A stretch of DNA of 64,000 nucleotides, from contig CM027378.1 of assembly GCA_015680905.1 (NCBI GenBank), positions 40,025,001 through 40,089,000 on the forward strand, written 5' to 3'. The stretch is from Coptis chinensis (taxonomy: Eukaryota > Streptophyta > Magnoliopsida > Ranunculales > Ranunculaceae). Made by a program: the position numbers and the translations under genes. Positions 54,926-64,000 of the stretch are shown here, in pieces (the first letter of the stretch is position 1; every line of letters begins with the position of its first letter). A model generated the notes under the pieces. That model worked only from the letters and a program-made list of their open reading frames with translations. It had not been told where the DNA came from and ran no database searches.

Positions 54926-56245
54926 TTAATAATCATACTTTTTAGACCAATTATGTGAGTAATAAAGAAGAGTTAATACCGACACGTTTGTTTTACGCAT
55001 TTCAGGCTTCAAAGTCCATTACGCTAAAATGTGCCACTTTAGCGAGATAAAGGAGTAAAAGCCAGCAGAACTTCAATGCCATATCTTTTGGACTCGCAGA
55101 CCTCGGAATTGGGGCCTACCTTATGTCAAAACGACTGCCTCGAAAGAGCTTTCCAATGGTCCAAGCCTTGACCCAATCAGAGGAGCAGAAATGGACGAAA
55201 AGTCTGTTGAAGCGAACTGCAGCTGAAGAGGCCTTTTGATCGAAGACTGGTTTTGGGCCCGATTCTTCCGCCCAAAACATGGCTCCAAGCCCATGCACGA
55301 TTTTTGATCTGGATGTATAAAAACAAAAGCTTGACTCATTGTTAATGGAAGTTAGGTTAGGTAGATAGTTAGACCTAGATTAGTTAGCCTCCATTAATTA
55401 GTTTTAGAACTTAGTTTAATTAGTTTCAATTCATCAGATAGATTAAACAAATGAATCTTGTTCTTCATTTGATTAGATCAATAAAGTAGTATTTTTATCA
55501 ATTTCATTTTGTCATTTCCATTTCTAGATCTAATTTCAATTTTGTTCTTATTTCATTTTAGTCATTAATTTAGATTTCATTATTGTTTAAATTAGTAAAT
55601 TTCAATGCTTTATATTATGTTTAGTTTTAATTTAAATGGAAATGATTATGAATGATTCAAGGCTAAACCTCCATTAGAGGGGTTGAGAAGCCTTGATGAA
55701 AGCTTGATTCCACTTATCGTAGAATCGTCGTAATTTCCTTTCCACTCTAGAAACGCTTAGTTCACCATGAGAATGGGTTTAATCGCTCACATGCTAATTA
55801 TTAATCGGTAGAAATGCCATGTGTAATTAGGGATTAGGAAGAACCATTGTTTCTCACAGAAAGCGCTCAATTCGGATTACGACGACATTGCCGCTAGTGA
55901 TTAAGTTGAGTTAAGGTGGAATCAATCCCCTAACTCCTTAACATCGAATCAACGTAGCATTCCCTTTAGTTGTCCGATAGTCGAATAGTTGCATTTTTCG
56001 CGGGTAGTTGCATCGTAGTTCAATTCCCTCAGAAAAGCTCTCATCGACTTAAGACTGATTTCTTAGACTTAGAAAACAATCCATGCTAGGGAACTAGGAG
56101 TGGAACTAACTTCCTACTCCACTTAGTGCACCCGCATCGAGAGTAGAAGCTTTGATAATTGAAAGTTAAAAGTCTAGTTTTAGTTTACTTACGATTTGAA
56201 TTCATCGCTCATTTCGTAGGTAAACTATACATTTTACGCTTATCA
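54926..56245 (+). repeat. LTR E (5' LTR of copy 2), start missing
   Basis: Starts inside the LTR at AATAATCATAC (the first 35 or so bases are lost) and ends TTATCA. Primer site reads TGCCGCCGCC at 56249, more damaged than in copy 1. Very close to LTR C in AT-rich parts. Confidence 0.88.
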
Positions 56246-56858
56246 AAATGCCGCCGCCATCTTAGTTGCACTTTTAGCATTGTTTTCCTTGTAGAAGTAG
56301 TCATTTTAAGTCCCATTAAACCCACCCACCCTTGTTTGTTTCATACCGTGGTTGCCCATTTCAAGCGCGACAAATTCACGGAAAATACACCGGAGCGCCC
56401 AAGCTTCAGCGAGAGCGACCCACGCTAAGTTATCGAATTTCGTTTACCAATCGAAGAAATACCGCGTTCATACCAACCAAGCCGCACCCACGCCAAACAC
56501 CGTAATTCGAATTTACACCGAAATACCGCCCCTATTTGAGCGACCACGCTTAAAACACCGAATTTGAAAATACTCGAGCGCCGACGATCAAGCTTCTACG
56601 CGAAAGAGCGCCGCTCGGTTAAATTTTTCGATTTCAACATTTTTTATTCAAACTTTGATCTTTCATATTTTTCAGCCGTTCTAACCTCGCTTCTATACAC
56701 TGAACAACAAGCTTAAAACAAGACGCTTATTCATAAGCCGGGCAAGGACGCAATCGTATTCCTTTCTTCCACACTCAATCTCCTCGTTAGAGGTTTATAC
56801 TAGTATATCGTAATTGTTTGAGTTGTTGCATGTTTAGTTAAGTTCGACTTAGTCTTGC

Positions 56859-58450
56859 ATGAGATTAAGGTCCGGCCTAACAAAAACACCAACGAAATAC
56901 ACAACAACATCAACAATCAAATCTATCTAGTATACCACCCACTACACCCTCTAACTACTATTTCACACACACCACCGATATAATGGGGAAGAAAGAGAGA
57001 CTCCTCTCTCGACTTCTACAAAGCCTTGAGCGATAGCCCCAAATCTTGCATCGCTCTAGCAGACCCAAATGGGATTTCAGAATCCCTCCAAATATTTTTA
57101 ATTTGTTACCCGCTTTTCATGGTTTAGACCATGAAAACCTTATCAAATTACGCGCCAGTAGGATTGAACAAGTCTTAACAACATTCCACCATCCTACTGG
57201 TTGGTACCTGAACAAATTAAATTAAGGGTATTCCCTTTCACCTTAGCCGATAAGGCTGCCCTTGGTTAACTGCCCAAGCCTAATTCTCAGGGACTCATGG
57301 GCTAAACTTGTTCAAATTGTTTATGGAACATTTTACCCACCCCTAAAGACGGATGAGATGCTTTCCAAGATTCATTTCTTTTCGACAAAATCCTCATGAA
57401 TCATTTTCAGAGGCTTGAATCGCTTTCACCGATCCGCTTATAGAGTCCACACCATAACTTAGCGAAAAGACACGCTAGTTCGCGGCTTTTTCAAAGGACT
57501 TCTACACCACCATAAAGAAGTCCTCGACATAATGAATGGGGTAGTTTCTACAAAGGAGCCCCTGAGGCTTATAAATTTTTAGAGGACCAAACTAAGCTTA
57601 AATAATAATCGGGGGTAGTGACGATTACTCCCGGCCCGCTAGTTCTTCTTCAACAACTAAGGTCACGTATGTTTGAAATTAAACACGATTCCGAGCTTAA
57701 AACTCTAATCGAATCACTCACTAAAAAGGTAGAGGCCATTTCTGTACAACAAAAGCCTATCCCCGGCCATGAATGTAAATTCAAACCCATGTAGTTTCGG
57801 CTGAGTCCCGAAAGCATCCCGACTTTAATCGGCCCTATAGCCTATGAACAGTGCTTGTTCCATTAATAGTGAACCTAACGCCCCTTTGAGACAAAATCCC
57901 AACCCGGGTTGAGAAATAACCAACAAGTCACACCTCAAGGGTACAATAATCAATATGTTAGGCCAACGAACAAATTTTAACCAAGCTCCACTACGACAAG
58001 GACAGGGTCGTGGTAATTTTAATAATTATAACAACCAAGTGCAACTCGACAAGGTCAAGCACAAGGTCAAGGTAATTATAATAATTATAATGCTAATAGA
58101 GGTATCGCTCCGGCCAATAATAATTATCAAAATCCACCCATAAATAATTCACGGAAATAGTTCCACCACACCACCCGTGACTACTACACCCACACAACCG
58201 ATCGCCTTTGACACCTTCATACAAGTGAGCCAAAAACTTTTCCAAACCATGGCTCAATCTAACCAACAACAGCTTCTACAACTCCGCTAATAATTTAACC
58301 CAACAGTTGGCTCAAGATAAAGCCCAAACCAAAGGTGTGTTGCCAGTCACGCAATACCTAATCCTAAAACAACAAACACAAACTTTGAGGTAACCGATAA
58401 TACTAGTAATGAATATGAAAATGTAGGTGAGATAAATGCCATCACCACTG
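56859..58450 (+). pseudogene. gag, copy 2
   Basis: Same blocks as copy 1 (MRLRSG start, PPNIFNLLP, FHGLDHE, FFKGLLHHHKEVLD, KHDSELKTLIES), each open for a shorter distance. The zinc knuckle is damaged around 57800. Frame breaks fall at different places from those of copy 1, so they are not inherited from one broken ancestor. Confidence 0.82.
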
Positions 58451-59560
58451 CTCCGGGCAGAGTGGTTGATAACAAGGTAACTATGCCTATAGTTACCCCA
58501 CCAAGAGTCCCCTACACCTACTATTTTACTAGATACCTAAATAGAAACTCAAGAGCCTACCAATCGAGAGGTACCCGCCATAACACAACCTAAGAAACAG
58601 AAAAGCCACGGTTAAACATCCAGTGATACCATTGCTAAATATAGACGTAAAACCACCGCTTCCACAAAAAATTAGCCATGTTAACTAGGGATACAAATTA
58701 CGAGGAGATTAGGGACGCTTTTAAGAATCTAACTATAAACCTTCCCTTCCTCGGCTATTAAAAAGCTACCACATCATGCTAAGTTTCTTAAGGAATTGTG
58801 GTACTACTAGGCGAAGACAAATATACCAAAAGATTTTTAACGTAACAATTCCCAACCTTATCCGAAAAAATAATGGAATTGTTAAGTACAAGGACCCCCG
58901 GTCGCCCTATCAGATAATGCACCTTAGAGATTCCTATACGACGATCGCAAGTATTAGACCGGGGCTAGTGTTAACTTATCCCATTTTATTTGTATAGACA
59001 AATAGGTTCAGACAAGATGCAACCCACTAAAATGACGCTGCAATTAGTCGATCGGGTCTATTAAGTATCCTAAGGGTGTAGTCGAAAAATGTACCGGTAA
59101 AAGTTCAGATTTCTACTATCCGGGTTGATTTTGTAGTCCTCGATACGTAAGTCGCTAACCACTCGTCCCCATCATTTTAGGGCGCCCTTTTCCTCGCAAC
59201 CGCCAATGCGCCATTAATTGCCGTGGATGGTTCAATGTCCATGTCTTTTGCCATCTTGTCATTGAAGTCAATGTTTTTAAAACAAGGACACAAGCACCCG
59301 ATTCGCCTATGGATGGAGAGGTCAAGATGATCGAGAGCTTCGCCGAGATTATTTTCAACAACACGCTCCCCGATAGTCATATGCCCAAAATTCTTTTCCC
59401 TTTGGAAAGTCGACTCCAACATTTTCATCCCTACACTAGTCGATACACATATTATTGATGAGGACGGATAGATGACTTTCTCAAAGATGTAGAGGACTAC
59501 CATAGTAATGTGGATATGACCAATCTAGATGAGGAATTCGATGAGTTTTTTCGAGTAGGT
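58451..59560 (+). pseudogene. Protease region, copy 2
   Basis: Pre-protease block MLSFLRNCG and downstream NVTIPNLIRKNNGIVK are readable. The catalytic DTG of copy 1 is here changed by a small deletion (TTAGACCGGGGCTAG at 58955). No pol follows, as in copy 1. Confidence 0.78.
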
Positions 59561-61164
59561 GACAATTCACCCTATCAAGAACTAACTTGCACAACATCCA
59601 CCTCGATTCCCTCCTTCCACCCTTTCAAAGGAATCTCGAAGTTTGCACTCGATCCTTTTGTTTCTCCCTGGTTTTCATAATTTTTAAATCCTCCTAGCAA
59701 ACAGATACTTCGTAAGGACAAACTATTTGACACCTTCATTTTCAGAATTGAGAGAAGCCCCCTACACACACAATGAATGAAGTTCGTGCTAAAACCACAT
59801 CCTCATCAGGTACAGTGCTGTCTTTCTACAACTTATCCATATCCACCATATTCTCCACAACCATTCACTTTTCCACACTTATTTACTAAAACACCCACTC
59901 ATTCAAAAATGAAAACTAAGGTGCATGATAGGTTACATAATAGGGTTATCCGACTTCGCTTTCATTTCACTAGGGTTGAGTCATAGGAAATCTTGGTGTT
60001 TCATTGTGTTTGGATATGTTTTTGTGATATTTATTTATGGAATGATCCACAACTATTTCGTTGTCGATATATGATCAACCGCATGTTCATACATATATTT
60101 TAGATAAAGTCTCGAAAGTATCCGACTATAAACGACTCAATTTCTGTGTTTGGTGCACTTCCTTTCACTTTAATATATTGGTGAGTGCACCATTAAGGTA
60201 ACCGGCCCTCCCTATGGAGTGTGTGGCTGTAAGTACCGATCCTAAGTCCACGGTTCACATAGTTCACGCTTTCCACTCTTGCATGTTTTTCTCGGATTTT
60301 GAGTCATGTTTCTCTATGGTGTGAATTATGTCTTTATTGCTTATTGTTTTTCCTTCTAAAAAAAAAATAAATAAATAAAAAAAAATAAAAATAAACATAG
60401 TAATCTAGGAAGTCTCTCGAATCGACTTTAAAAGACCTTATCGCTAAAAAACAAATTTTCTAAGCTTCGTTGTAAAAATTTGTTTGGGGTGGGGTGTTCG
60501 TGTTTCGCATTCTAAAATGTTTTATGTCCCATTAGAGTTGCTTAGGCCGCTTTTATTGTATTACGATTCGGATTGACATAATCTATTAATTTAGAGTTCA
60601 TTCGCTCAAGATAATTTACGCCATGCACACACTTCGAGGCATTTTCCACTATCTCGTATGTCACCTGAAGTCAGAATAGAGTGTTTTATGGATCATTGAT
60701 AGGAAATTCTCTCCTGATCATTTCCATATCTCATTCGCAAAAAAATCGGACCGGTAACGGCTGGAATTTTGAATTGAAGTTCGCGAAAAAATCAAAAAAT
60801 CAAAAATTTCGATTTTGGGCTTCAACCCAACCCAACTTCATCGCACTAAGCCAAGGCCTTTACCTTTAGCAACAGTTCATCGTTTTTTTCCTCCATTCCG
60901 CCATTAACAAAGCTCCAAACCTAAACAAAATAAAAATTAAAAAGAAAATACAATAAACCCACACCAAAAATCAAATCCTAACCCCAAATCTTCTAAAACC
61001 AAAACACCACAACCCCCACCGATTTAAATCACTAAAACCACCGAATTTACAAATTTTGGTGCCATACGACACCACTCCACCACCACCACTGTTCTTTCAG
61101 TCGGGTCAAGTTAAACCACCACCACCACATCATATTTAAACCCCCACTCCATTCCAAACACTAG
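59561..61164 (+). other. Spacer in place of pol, copy 2
   Basis: Matches 46801-48404, including the purine-tract-like TTTGTTTGGGGTGGGG at about 60480 and the A-rich microsatellite. No coding region beyond chance frames. Confidence 0.7.
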
Positions 61165-62291
61165 ATGGCTCAACAACGCCAATTATACCGAGCAAGTTTT
61201 CATCGCCGACCACTTCGCCCGCTTTTACGGTGACGAAAATGGCTAGTAGGGACTGAGTAGTTTATGGTACTTCGACCAAGCCTTCTACCATGAAGACTTG
61301 GTCCGACGGTTCTACAACACCGTGGAGTTGGAGGGGAGTAGGATTTTTGTGTTGGTAAGGAAGAAGAGGAAGGAGTTGACTACGGATCGTTGGGTCGAGA
61401 TTCTAGGCATTCCGCCTAGAATCCATCCGATGCCACTTTACAGAGCCCCAATTTGACGGGTAGAGCCTTTGATGGGCGGATCGCCATCAATGGGAGCTAC
61501 AATACAAACTCCCATTGTGTACGCCAGCATCCTCAGACCAACCAAACCGGGCTACAACTCGCTGGATTGGTCGGAATGTCCTAGGGAAGGACAAGGTCGC
61601 TGACATCGGTCCGCCTCGCCTCCACATCTTATGGGTACTCCAGAGCGTAAGTACGATTTCTGTATCTTGAGTTTTTGCCGAGCATGATTAGGGGGGTCGG
61701 AAAGTCTTTGGCACCTCTTCCGTGTTAATTACCAAGATCATGTCAAGATGAAAGTAGCTCCAAATACCGATAGATTTACATTACCCCGCACCGTAACCCG
61801 CTTATCTATAGGAGTGTGTCCAACAACGCTGATATTGCCCGGATAGGAAAAGTGATGAGGTAGAGGAGGAGGATGAGGATGATTCGAGGAGGATGAGGAG
61901 GACGGACTTGCTTTGATACGGATGCCTTCCAGAGGTGTTGTTCTGATGCGTAACGCATGGCTATGCTTCATAGGGGCACGCTCACTAAACACTATCTGTG
62001 CAGGGCTCCTCCGACTCGACAGCACTATTCATCACAACTTCGAGATCCGCACCCGAGAGAGGATGAGAGATGGGAACAGCGAGGGTCGATGGAGGCCCAG
62101 CCAGCTTAGAGCGGACATGCTTGCACGCTTCCCACACCTCATACGACTCGCGCTCGAGGACACAGCCATTTAGGCATGAGCCGCCGCCGACGGCGACGAC
62201 TCACTGCCGACCTTCGAAGCCCAGAGCCACCACTAGAGAGTAGCCCCTCCGCCACCAAAGGGCGAGGTGTTTAGAGAGTCCGAGGATTGAT
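61165..62291 (+). pseudogene. ORF2, copy 2
   Basis: Begins MAQQRQLYRASF and keeps DLVRRFYNTVELEGSRIFV and RKKRKELTT in shifting frames. Shorter open pieces than copy 1; the CG-rich second half (61700-62230) differs most. The tail VFRESED is kept, ending at 62291. Confidence 0.65.
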
Positions 62292-63091
62292 AGTGGTTGT
62301 TGTTTTATTTATTTTTGTTGTTTTTATTGTAATGTAACTTTTATTTTCAGATTTTGAATTTTGTAGGAAAGGTAATTCAATGAAAATTTTAATATAAGGG
62401 GTTATTTTCAGATGTGTGGTTGTTTCATATTGATCCCACCTTCCCAACTTGTTTGGGGTGGTTTTATCAATTCAAGCTTTATTTTTATATAACCCTAGTT
62501 TAGAATTTATTATGGAGTAAGGTGAAAATATGGCCGCTTAGGCATATCTATGAGTGAGAATCATTGTAGGATTAAATCTAGATTAAATAGGTACATTCAA
62601 TCATAAAATAAACCTAAAAGATACCGGGTTTGAATTAGAATCAAGAAAATGAGTTGTTTCCGCTTTCGGTTTGGAATTTTTAGGATTTCCTAAACCCGCC
62701 AAATACTTTTTGCAAGTTCCCCGATCCGCTTTAGCAACTTAAAACCTATATAAACTTGATACAATCTATCCTCACAACTCACACTACACCTAAACTCCAT
62801 CACGCACCTTTCACACCCGCTGATTCCCACGCTTCGCCTCCATTTTTGCAAATCTGCAACTCGAGCTTCCTTCTTCCAGAGGAGCCGCCGCTTTACCTAC
62901 ACTTCGACAGAAAAATTTACTTCGTGAGAAAACAAGGCAAGGCAAGCGCACTTCGCTTAAAACACCGAATTCCAAAATACAAAGAGCGACTCAGTTAGCT
63001 CTGCGCTTCTTCCGTGGACCGTAAAATTTCCAGCTTTTCCGCCAGAAGCAGTCCCGGTTGTTTTGCAACCGTTCCAGAGCGTAGTTTTGAG
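62292..63091 (+). other. Spacer and leader before ORF3, copy 2
   Basis: Matches 49549-50352: purine-tract-like TTTGGGGTGGTTTTATCA at about 62452, TATATAAA at 62747, then a GC-rich leader that is strongly divergent from copy 1. Confidence 0.6.
62747..62754 (+). promoter_or_regulatory. TATA box upstream of ORF3, copy 2
   Basis: TATATAAACTTGATACAATC, identical to copy 1 over the surrounding 70 bases. Confidence 0.5.
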
Positions 63092-64000
63092 ATGACATCT
63101 CCTATAATAATACCGAACAGTCTTTCAAGATTTGTTCCAAAGCACTACTTACGGTGCTTGGTTTCATGAGGTGATCACATACGCTGGCGGAACCTCTTAT
63201 GGTAAGACCGGGATGAAATTTATTCTCCAAAGACTTGCATCTTATTTTTATAATAACTGCATTTTCTTTGAGAGACCGGACGGAGAACAAGTGTTCTCCA
63301 TCAACATTGACGATGAACCAATGGAAATTACCGTGTTCTTGCTAGCATTTGTTCTTGACTTGCTATGCCCGCCGAGATACAAGACCCATGGTGCTATTGG
63401 GTCGATAATATGCATGTCTACACTTATGAAGTCTTTGCACGAGGCTTATGGGGCGTGCATTTTCCAGATTGAGGACCAAGGGGACTATAACGCTGTTCCT
63501 TGGTAACCCGGGTCCATGAACATAGGAACTGTTATGTTTTGGATTATGCTAAACATTTTAGGGAATGGCGCTTTTCTTCCGCGGAATGACGCCACTTGCA
63601 ACGCTTTTCCTTGCTTTAGCCACCGGACGGGTTCTCTATGACCTTCCCGTAACTTTGATGTCTAGTTTAGCACGAGCCCATACCATGAGGCATAAGTACC
63701 TTCTTATGCCCGCTCTAATTTCAATGATTATGCTATGTTTCTTTCCCCGCTTTTTGTACACGCTTCACGGATTGATTAGTAGACACGGTGTGACCCACCA
63801 ATAGTATTATTCGATCTTTCCGCAACGACTTCTTGGCAAGGGTGGCGGATACAACCTCACCAAAGTTGCACCCTACACCCCATCGCACCAAGTGGCACTT
63901 AATAGGTTAGCAACCATAGATGATAAATGGCGGAAGCCCGGCAAATTATCATAGCATGGCAGATCGCCGGCGGAGCCTCACTTCTTTATAGAAGTAGAGG
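63092..64000 (+). pseudogene. ORF3, copy 2, cut by the window end
   Basis: Longest open piece 63132-63506 keeps MKFILQRLASYFYNN, GEQVFSINIDDEPMEITVF, SIICMSTLMKSLHEAYG and IEDQGDYN. A later piece (63565-63804) reads LFLALATGR, SLARAHTMRHKYLLMP and LCFFPRFLYTLHGLIS, which may be a membrane-like or buried hydrophobic segment. Family unknown. Between the copies each broken stretch in one is usually open in the other, so the protein is real even though neither copy shows it whole. Confidence 0.5.

Larger units (their letters stand above)
54926..64000 (+). mobile_element. Copy 2 of the large Athila-like element, cut by the window end
   Basis: Collinear with 42166-51260 at a near-constant offset of 12.76 kb (gag ATG 44099/56859, ORF2 ATG 48405/61165). 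All modules return in the same order. Mismatches and 1-3 base gaps gather at CG-rich sites, leaving AT-rich runs of hundreds of bases unchanged. Confidence 0.9.

Overview
The window reads as repeat-rich nuclear DNA of a flowering plant, probably a eudicot. It is AT-rich and dominated by plant-type transposable elements: Athila-like Ty3/gypsy elements with a tRNA-Asp-type primer site, L1-type LINEs with zf-RVT and RNase H tails, MULE/FAR1-type transposases with SWIM fingers, and a CACTA element. I see no intact host gene, tRNA, rRNA or CRISPR array. The clearest host-derived coding sequence is a captured last-exon fragment of chloroplast glutamyl-tRNA reductase (HEMA) inside the CACTA element. 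The species cannot be named from the sequence.

Layout. 1-3.2 kb: unclassified AT-rich DNA. 3.2-14 kb: nested Athila-like retroelements in both orientations: a minus-strand element with gag, primer site and LTR H (3.2-6.2 kb); the 3' end of a plus-strand element with LTR F (6.2-7.7 kb); and a minus-strand element whose 3' LTR G (7.74-10.27 kb) is split by a LINE with a 14-bp target duplication. 15.2-18.2 kb: a decayed MULE transposase with an OTU-like C-terminal domain. 18.59-24.50 kb: a complete-ended CACTA element with the HEMA fragment. 24.5-27.3 kb: two unrelated tandem arrays. 27.9-30.7 kb: a decayed FAR1-related (FRS) gene. 32.2-37 kb: remnants of three LINEs. 37.4-64 kb: Athila-like elements.

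In the last region LTR A (37.4 kb) begins an element with an RT start but no gag-protease. It is interrupted by minus-strand LTR B, which with its internal flank is interrupted by a long plus-strand element (LTR C 42.13 kb to LTR D 53.11 kb). That element carries gag-protease, ORF2 (plant-transposon domain) and an unrecognised ORF3, with no visible reverse transcriptase or integrase. The whole unit, including an inverted piece of flank, recurs 12.76 kb downstream as a second copy running off the window end. The two copies are almost identical in AT-rich stretches but differ repeatedly at CG-rich sites, often CGT against CGC, so many frame breaks may be sequencing errors at methylated sites rather than decay.

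The most interesting signals are: (1) the pol-less, modular element in which each ORF block is followed by a polypurine-tract-like sequence; (2) a stem-loop with an AGGA loop next to the polypurine tract in diverged copies; (3) the duplication with its CG-focused mismatches; (4) the HEMA capture; (5) stop codons in the MULE, FRS and gag frames that mostly look like single transitions.
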